A DNA stretch of 64,000 nt from contig MU130154.1 in assembly GCA_015039465.1 (NCBI GenBank), forward strand, positions 407,966 to 471,965. Direction: 5' to 3'. The position numbers were made by a program, and so were the translations under genes. Position 1 is the stretch's first letter. Each line of letters begins with the position of its first letter. The notes beneath the pieces are model-generated. The model ran no database searches, had not been told where the DNA came from, and worked only from the letters and a program-made list of their open reading frames with translations. This stretch comes from Phlegmacium glaucopus. Lineage: Eukaryota; Basidiomycota; Agaricomycetes; Agaricales; Cortinariaceae. Shown here in pieces: positions 48,568 to 60,742 of this stretch.

Positions 48568-51500
48568 TCAGTCATGGCGACGTGAACGACCAGAGTTCGA
48601 CGCAATGCGGAGGATGGCATCTTTTGCAGTGACGACCTCATTTCCCCCACCTATGGTGATAAGATTCAGGGCGAGCTGATCAACTACGAAATAAATTAAA
48701 TTAAACGCACCGATAATGACAATAGTGTTATTTTCGCGGCTGACTGTGATGTCAGCACCAGTCTCGTTACGAAGGCGGGCAACATTGGCGCCTTTAGTAC
48801 CGACGATTCTGGGGAACATTGTCCTATCGGCTAAAGTAAGGAAGCCAACGTGAGTCATATGAGCAGCATTCTCAATTGCTTCCTTGATGAGGTTCTCCGC
48901 CTTGTCCAGAGCGGCCTGATCACGACCTCTCAATGTCCAGACGGAATCATCCTCTTCCGTGCCTTGATAATTGAGAATAATCTCCCATTCCACGCCGTTC
49001 GTGTCTGTGCCCGTATCATCAATACGTGCAGACGGCACAGGGCGCTCAGGGATTGCAGACTCAGAGGGTTGAGCCGACTGATCCACGTGCACACCAAAAG
49101 ATCTGAGGGTCCTGAAGAAACTACCTTGCTGTGAAATGATGTGATGGTATTTCAGGGGAACCGGAATCGTGCTGGTGACACCTTCAGCGGCTTGTGACCT
49201 GAGGTTGCCCTAAAGATGTATGATATCAGTGACTGATACAAAAGATTCATGTCTGGTAGATTGTCATACCTCATTAAGGTCTGCGATTACTTTTTCACAA
49301 GCAGCACGGGGTCCGGACACTTTCACAAGGTTAGAAGCATCAACGCCAGCCAAATCAGAGAGATTCTCGGGTTCTCCAACTTGATTATAAGAGCGAGAAC
49401 CAGGTATTTGAATCTGAACGTTGTATTTGTTCTGCATGTCATTCAAATGTTGACCGCCACGGCCAATCAATGCACGATGCTGAGCAACTGGAATGTTAAC
49501 AGCCAAAATGATGCGGTCGCGCAAGGTGGTAACGATTTGCTCCAATTCGGCCTTCAATTTCGCGACGACTTTGGGATCTCCTCGAAGACGAACTTCATCG
49601 GAAGGTTCCCCTTGACGAGGGCTAAGTCGTGACAAGTCAGCTGGGCAAAATCGATGCTGCTAACCGGGACATACAATCTGATCAAGCCCGCTTGTAACTT
49701 GGAATCCGACGGCCCACCGCAGCGACTAATGAGTTCCTTGAGACCTTGTCCACCAGCACCAATGATGTTGCGGTGGAACTTGCTCTCTACAACCACCGAA
49801 TCCGAGGTTTCCTCTGTAACTTGATCCGAGATTTGAAGAATAGCAGCTTTAGCAGTAGCCACAGCCTGTTTCGTACCCCGAACAGTGATGAGAGTGGTCG
49901 CGCCGCCGTCTTCCGTAGTTTTGTCAACGTCAATCTGAGCGTCCGTGTTAGCCTTGATTTCGTTGATAGATGCGCCACCCCTGCCAAGGATACGTGCGAC
50001 CGAACGAGTTGGAACAGTGAACTTGAGAATATTGTTAGATTCTTTCTCAAATTCCAAGGCCTAGTGGGAGATGAGTTTCGAGAATGAAAAACATGCAGAG
50101 AAGTAGATGACTGACATCGAGGAGCTCAGATTTAGCGCTTGCAACACCTTTCTTTCCGCCTTTAACCAGGACTTCATCAGGCTTAAGTTGTTCCCTGGTC
50201 TTGGCTTCGCCGTTCTCAGACGATTGACGAGGGAAGGTGATCTTGACTGAGTATTTTTCTTCAAGACGAATGGCATATTTCCCGTTCTGGCCAATAAGAG
50301 AAGAGTGGTATTGAGGAGCAATTTTGAGTACTTCAAAAGTTTCGTCCGCCTGATACACGTTCAGCGAAGATTGACATAAATTTCCGCAAGAAACTTACAA
50401 GGCGTTCTACTTGGGCTAGAATTCGTCTCTTAGCTTCTTCCACGTTCTCTTTTCGTCCAGTAATCTATTTTCAAATAAGAAAATCGATGAAGAAAGATAT
50501 CGATCAAAGCTTGGAAAGTACCTTGACTCTGGATTTTTGGTGAGCGACCTTCTTCTTCTTGTTGCCCTCTTTCTCCCTTTCTTCGACATCGTCAGAGACA
50601 TCAACTTTGACCCCCAGTTGATCTCGAAGTTTGTTAATACCAGCACCTTGAGCACCAACCACCCGACCAACATACTCCTTCTCGATGTCAAATTCCGTTG
50701 ACTGCAAAACAGCACTGTAAGATATCAAGGAAATTGGACAGTGTTATGAACTGACATGACTGTTGACAATCTCGTCATTCTTCGCATCTTCGATAATCTT
50801 GCGGATTTCTTTCACAGCCCTGTCAACATCGGCACTGACTCCGCGAACAACAATAACGTCTTGAGTTGTTGAATCCGCAGCTTCAGCCCCAACCTTGATG
50901 GAAAGAGTAGTATCTTCGCCGATGATCCTAAGCCTGGCTTTAAACACATGGGGTGGTTTTTGAAACCGACTCCGACTTACGCGTTTAGAGTAGTACCGCC
51001 TTTGCCGACAACTGCATCATGCCAACGTTTCTCAACAGACACAACCTCGGTTTTCACGTCAGCTGCATCCTTAGCCAGTTTCAATATCTCTGTCTCCACA
51101 TTGTCCAGGTGTTTCTTTTTCTCATCGGGAGACAAGGAAGCAGCTGAAGACAAGGGATCATAAACCAAAAGTACTTGAGAAGACTCCGAGGATTCGATAG
51201 GGAAAAACACAAGGACGTTGTGAGCTTCGTGAAATTGCTTCAACCTGTACGTCGTTAACCTCTCAAATACAAGGATAGTTGGAACGAGACAACATACTTT
51301 TTGGAGTTCTTTCCGGTGATTACCCGATGCAAAAGCCAGTCAATGGAGACATCTCTAGTCGCACCAATCAATTTACCAATTAACTCGGAAACCTGTTTAA
51401 CGACAGCATCAACTGCTGGCTTGTCTCCAACCAAATCGAGGTATAAAGTTTGGGAGTTCGCATCGGAGGACGGGAGGAAGACCTCAATGTTAGGATGGCT

Positions 51501-52995
51501 TGCGCTCACAGTCTTCGCATATTGAACACGGTTCATATAGGACGCGAGTTGCATAGCAAGGCTGATGGGGCCGGGCAAGGCCAATTGATGAATGTATTTT
51601 GAATTCGCTTGTTCCATGACCGCAGCAAGACCAGCAGGTAGATCAGAGGCCTGACCCCAGACAACGACATCATCACTGAGTTCATCGGCATTGCTGACAA
51701 GAACAGAGCAATTGCTTTTCTTCAGCACAACCTCGACATTTAGTCCAGTCAAAAGCCGATGCTGACGCTTGGGAAGTGATATTTTAACCGAAGTAAGAGT
51801 TGTTTCGAAACCTTCAATTGTGCGTTTGATCTTTTCTACCACACGAATGACAGCCTCGCGATCACCGCTTACAGTAATTTCGCGAGCACCAGAATTCAAG
51901 GCCAAATTAACAGTACTATCTGCCATGAACGAGGCCTGGTCCCAGGGGTTCGAGGCGACGGCATCATCTTCGTTAGCAGCTGCCATGAACAAGGCTCTGC
52001 GAGCAACGACGAAAGGAAGAATGTGTACCGGTATATTGCGAACGCGCTGAGTGATCTTGGAAGTCTTGGACGAGATGATTTGTTTCAACATCGCTTGTGC
52101 TTCATATGCCAATGGCTGAGGTCCTGTGAGGGTGACTGGGATGGTCGGCTCCTCGTCATCGTCTTCGTGGGAGGGCAGTGTTTTTAGTCCTTCATTTATA
52201 TGACCGTTACCGTTCAGCACCGTCGTGTCTCTCTTGGGAATGTCCACTCTGACACTAGTCTGATCACGGATTTGCTTCAACGTGGCACCTGAGGAAAGAT
52301 CATCAGAAGCAATTCAAACAAAAAAAAGGCCTGAATGGACGCTGTACCTTTAGGACCAATGATTGAACCGATAGTTGACGCGGGTGCATGGATGACGAGA
52401 GTAACCTAAATCAAAGTTGACAATTTACTGAGATACGAAAAAGTGCGTTCCTCACGATTGGACTCAAAAGAGCCAAGAGACTACGCTTGGCTTTGTCGAG
52501 TTCCTTTTGTGACTCTGCCTTGACATGGAAGGTAGTTTGAAGAGCCTTTTGGTTCGCGCTGGCTTCTATCTTGACCTTATACTTGGCAATGACCTGCTTA
52601 ATAACTTCTCCTAGTGTAGCTGATTTTCCATCCTTGCCAGCGTTGCTCAAGTCAATGGACGACAAAGTAAAGGAGTCGGTAAAGACTGGTGCCTTGTTAA
52701 CGGTGGGTTTGATACGAGGGCCCGCAGCCGATCCCCAGACCGAGTTGGTATTGGTAGTTGGAACAGCGGAAACAAGCGAGGGAAAAGCTGTTTCGGAGGT
52801 GGTATCCAAGCCTGGAAGAGCGTGTGGTGCCGTAGACTGTGCAGAAGTAGGTTGAGTAGGTTGAGACAGAGACGGGAAAGGATCTGGTGCCCCTTCAAGC
52901 TCATGTCTCCTCTATATTATTAGATGTAAGGAAGTCACGGTAGTATAAATGAAAGATTAGGCGCCGACCTGGAGGTCAGCTGCTGATAGAGCCAT
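48568..52995 (-). CDS. SCP160: Multi-KH RNA-binding protein, vigilin/Scp160 type
   Basis: Polysome- and ER-associated protein with many KH domains that binds mRNAs. The start MALSAADLQ (52995) joins across an intron to RRHELEGAPDPFPSLSQPTQ. KH domains with G-x-x-G loops can be followed down the minus strand: IGPKGATLKQIRDQTSVRVD (about 52250-52360), KGGTTLNA (about 50980), VGAQGAGINKLRDQLG (about 50640), IGQNGKYAIRLEEKY (about 50270), LGRGGASINEIKANTD (about 49970), IGAGGQGLKELISRCG (about 49740), IGRGGQHLNDMQNKY (about 49450) and VGTKGANVARLRNETG (about 48780). Further degenerate KH folds lie between, as in Scp160. The tail ends SGRSRRHD. About ten introns. Divergent from ERO1 across 151 bp. 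Confidence 0.93.
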
Positions 52996-53146
52996 GGTTA
53001 GGATACGGGTGTCCGGTAAACGAGAAGCCTTGACGGAAAATTGAACCTAATATGATAAACTATTGTGAAGAGTAGTTGTAGCTTGTGACATTTTATACGT
53101 GGCCATATGTAATACACGTGGAAATTTCTCCAATCCCTGCCTGACC

Positions 53147-55492
53147 ATGATCCTCTGTCATTCCTTAAAACTTATCTTGATTTTAAATGCCTTTGGTTGG
53201 CCTGTTCATGCAACTCAGTCTCTTTTTTCCGAATCCTTAATTCGCAAAGACCAACTCCAAAATGTTTTGGAACATGAACCGGCTAAGCAGCAAACTGCTT
53301 GCCATAACTCTGTTGTAGGCACCTTTCGAGTCCCTGTGCACCCACCCAATTAAGGTATGCACTTTGCAGCTCACAGGCCCAATCGAGACGACACTATGCG
53401 ACTATGAAACTATGGAGAGCGTCAATGATGAACTCTTTGGCAATTTATCCGAGCTAGTCCATATGCCTTTCTTCAGATACTTTCAGGCGAATCATCATCT
53501 CCTCTGTATTTGCGTATTCACTTACATATCAATATTTAGGTAGACTTATACCGGGAGTGTCCATTCTGGCCAGACCATGGCTCATGTAGTGATATTGGAT
53601 GTGCAATTACTTCCGTGGATGAAGTCCGAATTTCAATCAAGTAGATCTTACCTTCACTTACTCCAAATTTACAGAGCGATGTGCCAGAGAAATGGCGTGC
53701 TAAAGTGTTGAGCCAAGTAGACCCCTCTTCAATTGACAAAGTGCGGGTTTTCTTCGTTAAACATGTCAAATCCTGATCCCTTTTTCCAGCGTCACTCTTT
53801 ACCTGGATGTTACTACCGCGACTCTGACTTCTGCTTCCTTGATGATAATACGGGCAAGTCTGCCTTTTTTCTTTTTCTCTATGTACCTGTTTAACATCAC
53901 GTAGAGGGTGATTACTTTGATCTCACACTTGTGCCGGAGCGATATACAGGTTATTCCGGCAAAGACGCTCACCGCGTGTGGCGATCTATATATGAAGAAA
54001 ACTGCTTCGGCTTGTCAGAACTCAATCTCATGAGTGGAAAAGCTCCAGCAGCGGTTTCGTTAGCCGATACCATGATAGAAATTCTTCATGATGACGGTCA
54101 TGATTCAGACCCCCACTGTCTTGAAAAACGTGTTTACTATAAAGTGATATCTGGTGCAGAAATTCTTGTTATACAGAAGTCCTATTCCTTATTGATTTGA
54201 CAGGCTTACATGCATCAATTTCTACGCATATATGCCACGACTATCTGGATCAATCTACTGGCGAATGGGTACGTCGTTGAACTAAATATCACATTCGCCG
54301 TTTACTTTTATTTAGGGTCCTAATCTTAAATGCTTCATCAACCGTGTGGCGTCACATCCCGAGCGTCTCCAGTATATCTATTTCGACACAATTTTATTGC
54401 TTCGTGCAGTGGCCCGGCTTGGTCCATATCTTTCGGCGTTCGATTACTGTTCAACGGGGAAAAATGAAGACGACGTGGAGACTTTACACACATTGTCCAA
54501 GGTTATTGAGATCGCACGGAATGTTGGCAAGTTTGACGAAACTATTTTATTCCGTGGAGAAAATGCCAATGCAAGGTTTTCTTTGCCATGCGTGTTTTAC
54601 TCCTACTAATTTTACACATGAATAGGTCTTGAAAGAAGAGTTCAAGACACATTTCAGGAATGTTTCCCGCATTATGGATTGTGTTGGCTGCGACAAGTGT
54701 CGTCTTTGGGGGAAGGTGCAAACAACTGGTGTAGCCACAGCCCTGAAGATCCTATTTGAGCTGGATGAAATGGCACTCAAGTTAGCAGCCCGCCTTCTTG
54801 GATTTAATGTTTAACTTATTGATTATCTCAGCCCTCAAACGAACCATGATTTGCTGCAACGCTCAGAAGTTGTTGCGCTGATCAATACCCTCTTTAGATT
54901 TAGTGAAAGCCTGAAGGCTGTTGAAGATTTCCGGCATATGTGGCGGAATCTAGATTCGTCAAATGCACAGGCAATCGTTACCGAAACGGACAAAATAACA
55001 CATCCTGACGTCAGTAGTTCGCATTTCCTTCCACATTTCTCTCTTCTGACTGCTTTTTTTTGCTAGCCAAAAATTTTCCCATCGGCTGACGAAGACTTTT
55101 CGAGAAACATTTTTGATTCAGCATGCGCGCATTCGATAACCGTCATGCGGAATTGCAAGGAAAGCATTAGAGAGAATGTCACCCAGGCTTTTAATATTCT
55201 AGGACAAGCATTAAACGCTGTGTTATCGACATTTCGACCATCGGAGAAAGACCGGGGATTACCAGGTTCATCTTATGGTGAGCTCTAGGAATACATTTAG
55301 ACAGTTGGCCCCTTCTATACCACTTCGGAGTTAATTCATTGAATATCTATCTATCTATGAATAGGAGTGTACCCCAGTTCTGTAATTAGTATCACATCAC
55401 GCATTCCAAAATCAGATCTCACTCCATCCTCATCTCTTCGAAAATGGGCCGATGCGCGAAATCAAAGACGAAAGCACGCTGGGTATATGTAA
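53147..55492 (+). CDS. ERO1: Endoplasmic reticulum oxidoreductin (ERO1)
   Basis: FAD-dependent ER thiol oxidase that re-oxidises protein disulfide isomerase. The start at 53147 gives a signal peptide ([20 protein letters not shown]). After an intron: [40 protein letters not shown] with the N-terminal shuttle cysteines, then the FAD-region signature [20 protein letters not shown] near 53937-54000. The active-site C-x-x-C-x-x-C is present as [14 protein letters not shown] near 54672-54716. The exon after 55368 ([13 protein letters not shown]) gives the end [12 protein letters not shown]. About nine introns. An upstream in-frame ATG (53099) would add 16 residues before the hydrophobic stretch and is less likely. 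Confidence 0.93.
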
Positions 55493-55950
55493 AAAATGGA
55501 ACGCACGCGCAGCAGAGCTTTAAAACCAAGAACTCGAGAAAGAACCGGGCCAGACAAAAAAGGGCCTTTAATAGATTTGCCTGCAGGTGGAAGAAGGTAT
55601 CAAAGACAAGCTTATCACGATATGCCTAGGGTGGCAAAACACAGGCTCGGTTCAACGCAGAAGTCACCAATAAAGAATAGGGGTTGCAAACCAAGGATAC
55701 GGGTCATCGCTAGGGATGTTATAGCTCGCGTCTTATTGGTGTCATCTCCTGGAGCATTGTAGAGAACGAGAGACCAAGCCCAGATGAGTAGAGAGAGCGA
55801 GGACTTCCACTGGCAGCGATGGTCGGCGAAGCATGGGAAGCTAAACGTGATCTTGCCGCTGGTATCGGAACGAAAGCTTACATAAACAGAGTAGTTACTA
55901 GCCAATGTGTCGTTATAACATAGTTTCTATACTCTACTAATGACCAGAAG

Positions 55951-57749
55951 ATGATCGTTCTTGACGATGCGGCAGATCGTCTGAAAGATGATAAATTCAA
56001 CGGTCTCACCCTCCGACATCTCCAGGCGGTATACATTCGTTCAACCTCCCCACTACCTGACTATGATACTTCAGAAGCTCAACACCACAAAGTACCTACA
56101 CCCTCATCCAAATTCAAGCTCGATGCCAAAACTTGGAGAGCTGCTCTGTATTCCCTTGGCATATACATCTTTCTCACACTCGTTATTGCAGTTCCAATAA
56201 TTGTTCTGGCGAGTCCTTTCCTTTGATAGGGCGCACTTTGACTAACTCCTTCGCTCAGAAATCAAGGGAAGCTGACTATTACGGTCATGGATATAACCCA
56301 ACGCCGCCACTATGGCCTATTGACGATGCCAACCAACTGCCACCGTACAAATTGGCCATCGCAGGAATGACGCCTTCCAGCGCGAAGATGACCTGTAATA
56401 ATTGGCAACTGGATTCGAATTCTCCCAATTCCGTAGTGTAAAGTCATGTCCTACTCTTTCATCCAAAGCTTGCTTATCACTTCTCAAACCTAGCGCCTTC
56501 TTTAATCTCCCTCCAACTGGTCTCATCACCATTCGCTCAAACGCCACTAATAATTCGGTCAACCCGGATCAGCTAAATGGCGCGTTGTCAGTGTCAATGA
56601 ACAGTTATTCGAATGAATCATCCGTATTGTTCATGGTGGAAATGCGATCCTCAAGCATTTATATTCAAAACCAGACCAAGGTATGTTTCAGTGAAGGGGG
56701 AAATAATAGAGGCCTTTCGATATACGTAATCCATTTTTCCTTATTCATTTAACTACGAGACTGATTCCCACCACAGGTTCCAAGCAATATGGGTGGTGAG
56801 AATTTGGCTTTCAATATAAGTGTCATCCTGCCTCAGGTCAACTCGAATGTCGATAACTTTGTGACCAACCTGCCAATGTTTTCGCAAACTTATGGTGATC
56901 TTCGTCAATATCTCAGCTTCGGTCAATTCACCCTGCAAGGCTCATCTCGCCCCATATTTTGCAAGGTTCATAATTTCATTTCAAATGTCTACATGAAATG
57001 CGAAATTAACTCAGACACTTTATTTTAGTCTTTGCAGGCTTTGCAGATCTTGGTGACAAATATTCTGGCACCAATTCAGGGTAGTTTCACCGTTGCAGAT
57101 AAGCTTGTCTTGGATTCTATCAAAAGGTAATTTACAAAAAAAGGAAACCTTTTTGTTTTCTTACCTCATGCCCCGTTCTTCTAGTCCAATAATCGCCGAT
57201 GTCACGTTATCTCCAAAGCCCGTTCAGACCCGACCAACCATCTTGCAATTGAGTACAGGAGACAGGTGAGGATTCAATCAACAGGCGAGTACAAATGTAT
57301 CTTAACAATTTGTCAGTGCGATCAATGCCAGTATAACTCTGAACGCTCCTCTAACAACTTCAATACCGTCCTTTTCTCCCGCTTTCGTTGCCCAAATCAA
57401 TAACTTCAACGGGCCTCTACAACTCCATGTTGCTTATGAAAAAGCTTCGCCGGCTTCTCCCTTCCAACTTCAAATCCAAAATAATGTCGACCAGTCGACT
57501 ATACACATGGACGATAGATTTCAGGGTTGTTTCTATGTCCAAACAAAACTGTCAGAGGTTTTCATACAGAGCTCCATGGACTTGCAGAAAAATGCTTCAC
57601 AGATATTGGACTATGATGTAGAAACGCCATGTAAAGCGATGGGTTGGGTGGGTTGGGATCGTAGACCAATGTCTGGCCACATTGCATGCCAAAGCTCTGT
57701 GACCGTCCTCTCCGCACTTGGCCCAGTTAACCTAACATTTGGATTGTAG
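55951..57749 (+). CDS. Unrecognised one-pass membrane protein (agaricomycete type)
   Basis: Predicted type II topology: about 65 cytosolic residues (MIVLDDAADRLKDDKFNGLT), one membrane segment (ALYSLGIYIFLTLVIAVPII near 56142-56203), then a large extracytosolic part of about 400 residues rich in Asn-X-Ser/Thr sites. Recognisable stretches include PPTGLITIRSNATNNSVNPD, LPMFSQTYGDLRQYLSFGQF and MGWVGWDRRPMSGHIACQSS near the end. The first intron appears to use a GC donor (CTG|GCGAGT at about 56209), since no GT donor restores frame convincingly. About six further introns. I have no function for it. Confidence 0.7.
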
Positions 57750-58284
57750 AAATTATGAGGAAACATGGAATGTATCTAAATTATAAGTCATGTATCTATT
57801 CTAGTGATTTATACAGCTCTCTAGCCACTCGTGCTATAATGATATCACTCCTTGAGCTCGTTGTTCCCCTTCGCTGGGGATCGAGGCACGCCTAACTCTT
57901 ATCCTACAGCTGGAACTTGAAACATATACTCTTACAGCCAGCACACAACGTCTGGCCCTGGCCTTTCAATTCGGACGCCCTAGCTCAATCCGAGAACACT
58001 TACTAATTTGCGATGTTTGAATATCTCCAACACTTAATTCAGCACAATGTTACCGTAGTCACGCAAATAATTATACGATAATAAAAGACCAGCATTTATT
58101 ATTTGGAATGGAACAAGGCAAAGGTAAAGAATATCTATCCCCGTCAAAGATGAGGGACTAGGAGGAAAGACATGTCACCATGAGCCAGGATGATCAGCGC
58201 AAGCGCTTAATACTCCTCTTCGAAACCGCGACTTCAAAAAGACACAGTCAGTATAATATAGAGGGGGGACAATAACGCACTAAC
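57750..58284. other. Intergenic spacer (about 535 bp)
   Basis: Between two convergent genes. AT-rich, no coding signal or repeat recognised. Confidence 0.4.
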
Positions 58285-59078
58285 TCAATCAAGATCGAAC
58301 TCGTCGAAGGAGCGCTCAGCGAGATACTCAGTGACGTACTCCCGACGCATATTCGGATTACCGAACCCACTAGATTCAAGGTGATCTGTGAGCTATTTAT
58401 AAGTACCATCCAATGTTCACATAGCACATACCCAAGGGCATCGAAGTGTTCTTGCTTGATTTGGGCATCCACCCGTGCTCTGGCAGCCGATCCCGCCGCC
58501 TTCTTTCTGCGGTGTTCATTCCAAGTGCGTTCCGGATGCAAGACGGTGTCGGTCGGATCACGCTCCTGGAGGTCGAGGTACTCTCGACGCGTATTCTGAT
58601 TACCGAACCCACTAGATTCAAGGTAATCTGTGAGCTATTTACAAGAACCATCCAATGTTCATATAGCACATACCCAAGGGCATCGAAGTGTTCTTGCTTG
58701 ATTTCGGCATTCACCCGTGCTTTGGCGGCCGATCCCGCCGCCTTTTTTCTGCGGTGTTCTTTCCAAGTGCGTTCTGGATGCAAGCCGGTGTCGATCAGAT
58801 CACGCTCCTGGAGGTCGACGGCAACGTCACGAGTACTATAACAATGAGTACAGAGGATCATGAAAATTAGGTATATACGTACACAACGATAGGATCTGTG
58901 TCGTAGAAGCGACGACTGAATGCACTGCCAACGATGTCGGTGTCCTCGCGGCTAAAAAAAAGATCAGGACAGCGAACGAGCTAGAGGTTAGAACACACCG
59001 TGCAAGGGTTTGAAGATGAGCTAGAGCGGGGATGACGGCAGCAGCAGTAACAAGAAGAGAAGAAGTGATTTGAACCAT
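58285..59078 (-). CDS. Small secreted protein of tandem 69-residue units with dibasic sites
   Basis: Not a family I recognise. The start at 59078 gives a signal peptide (MVQITSSLLVTAAAVIPALA), then LARRED and SRRFYDT. Each of two near-identical units contains DLQERD, LHPERTW-x-EHRRKKAAGSAA, IKQEHFDALGY, LTD-[YH]-LESSGFGN and an RR-EY junction; a third partial unit ends RREYVTEYLAERSFDEFDLD. The DNA repeat is exactly 242 bp. Removing a 35-nt intron (GTGCTA...AATAG) in each copy leaves 207 nt = 69 codons and keeps all units in one frame; the longer GTATGT...CACAG choice would hit a stop at once. Dibasic RR, RRKK and KK sites suggest Kex2-type processing into repeated peptides. That 35-nt intron is unusually short, so the splice model is the weak point. 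Confidence 0.6.
58336..58819. repeat. Direct tandem repeat, 2 x 242 bp
   Basis: Copies 58336-58577 and 58578-58819 abut exactly and differ only by scattered substitutions. Each includes an exon and its intron, so the duplication occurred at the DNA level across an exon-intron unit. It underlies the repeated secreted protein. Confidence 0.92.
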
Positions 59079-59404
59079 TCTGAAGTATTGGTGAACACGA
59101 TCAACGCAAGTTAGGAGTGTGTGTGTGGGGGGTGAGACCAGCTGAAGAAAGTGGGACCATGGGATTTGCACCTTTTGTACCCCCAGCGACAGGAAGCGAG
59201 AGGTCGGAACAATTTTTACATTAAAGGGTCTGTTCAGTAACACCGATTTTCAAACAAATCAACGCAGTTGCTAACGCAGATTTGTGTGACTAGGTCGACT
59301 AGGGACTGTGACTGACTGGATCTGATCTAGTTCGGTTTATTTGTTTATTACCGCATTTGGCTGTAAAAGCATGATTGGGCACTCAGTATCGATGAATTTC
59401 ATAT

Positions 59405-59800
59405 GAGGTGAGGTCATGGTCTGGTGATCATCATGGTGAATATATCATAACATTGAGAACACAATTATATTTCAAGCTTTAAATATTATCTACCAATGGT
59501 CTATAGACTATACGTCTCAGGTTAGTGACCAGATGATGTTTGAATGACCATGATATGTGACCAGCTCACGTGATTATTAATTAATATTATTTTTATTATT
59601 TTATTACTTTTTCCTTCCCTTTCGCATCTCTGTAAGTTATAAAGGAAATGTTCAACACTAGTAATCTACTTAATATATTCTGAAAACAAGGGGATAATAT
59701 ACAGGTAATTTACCAGTAAAATATTTCATTGTGTGACCATCAGATCATGGTTGCGCTATCAACCATGATGATGCGACCATGACCATGTGACCATGACCAT
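59405..59800. mobile_element. Possible MITE with GGTCATGGTC terminal inverted repeats
   Basis: The left end near 59412 (GGTCATGGTCTGGTGATCAT) and the right end near 59765-59790, read on the other strand (GGTCATGGTC then ATCATCATGG), are imperfect inverted repeats. Internal DNA is AT-rich with more ATGGTCA-like words. No coding capacity and no clear target duplication seen, so this is tentative. Confidence 0.4.
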
Positions 59801-60154
59801 TTATTTGCCGGTCATAATTTCGGCCCGATACTGATGTCGGGGGAGGAAATTTAAATAAATAAATAAAATGAAAATAATCGTGGAAACAACTTGAACTAGA
59901 AGTTCACGCGTCCTCTCTCGCAGCATTTGCAACAGGAAATGAGCACGATATGTATTTTCTCAGTGCGAATCTAAGGTAATTCAAGAGCTCAGTCATCCCA
60001 GCTAGCATCCCAGTAAGGCTATTCCTTCCCCGACAAGAATGACCAGTTGGAAGACCAGGCATGGGTGTCATATCCATTAATAAGCTTAAGTACCTTAATA
60101 GCCCTAAATGATTGATCAAAAATGGCCACTAATTCCTTATGTTATATAAATGTC

Positions 60155-60315
60155 ATCTTTGTACATCATCCTTCCCTCCCACCTTTGTACTTCACCCTTT
60201 CTTTGTACATCATCCCCACATTTGTACTTCACCCTCTCTTTTATACATCATCCTCCCCTTGCCAATTTGTACTTCACCCTCTTTTTATACATGATACATC
60301 ATCCTTCCCTTCCCT
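60155..60315. repeat. TTTGTACATCATCC / TTTGTACTTCACCC minisatellite
   Basis: About seven alternating degenerate copies of a 20-25 bp unit, TTTGTACATCATCC or TTTGTACTTCACCC with a C/T-rich spacer, inside the MITE. Confidence 0.8.
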
Positions 60316-60590
60316 AAACCCTAAACCTTAAAAGTACTTCAACAAACCATATGATACCTCCCTAACCTTCTAAACTAAATCCTAACATAGACCCTAACAC
60401 AGACCCTAAATGAACCCTAACTGAACCCTAACCTAACCCTTATCACACAGAGAGGCCATAAAATGACCTCCAAAATGAACTAAAATACAAAAGGAGCCAT
60501 AACTATTGCCCCAACTGAACCCTAAACTAACCCTTATCACACAGAGAGGCCATAAAAATAACCTCAGAAATGATCTGAAGTACAAATAAT
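60315..60590. repeat. Interstitial CCCTAA-like repeats and a 93-bp-spaced direct repeat
   Basis: Many CCCTAA words (the complement of the TTAGGG telomere repeat found in basidiomycetes) are scattered from 60315 to 60535. A direct repeat starts at 60419 and again at 60512, sharing AACTGAACCCTAA and CACACAGAGAGGCCATAAAA. Confidence 0.75.
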
Positions 60591-60742
60591 TAAGTTTTAT
60601 AGAACAAATCAAAATTTATAGAACCAGCATTTATTAATCAAGCATAGCAAGTATTGTTGTATGATGTATAAATTATATATAACACAAGGAATTAGTGGCC
60701 ATTTTTGATCAATCATTTGAGGCAATTACAAGGTTTTTATTA

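Larger units (their letters stand above)
60092..60734. mobile_element. MITE-like element with about 50-bp terminal inverted repeats
   Basis: The left end around 60104-60145 (AAATGATTGATCAAAAATGG, then CCACTAATTCCTT) is repeated in inverted orientation at about 60686-60718; weaker similarity extends outwards to 60092 and 60734. The interior has no coding capacity, only low-complexity repeats. It lies 6 bp from the TA that flanks the next element, so two small elements are nearly abutting. The family is unknown. Confidence 0.75.

Noticed and set aside
55496..55762. 88-codon plus-strand frame after ERO1
   Set aside because: Arg/Lys-rich chance frame in the ERO1 3' region with no domain.
58397..58861. 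154-codon minus-strand frame through the tandem repeat without the 35-nt intron removed
   Set aside because: Reading through shifts the second unit out of the frame that conserves DLQERD and HPERTW; the spliced reading explains both copies.
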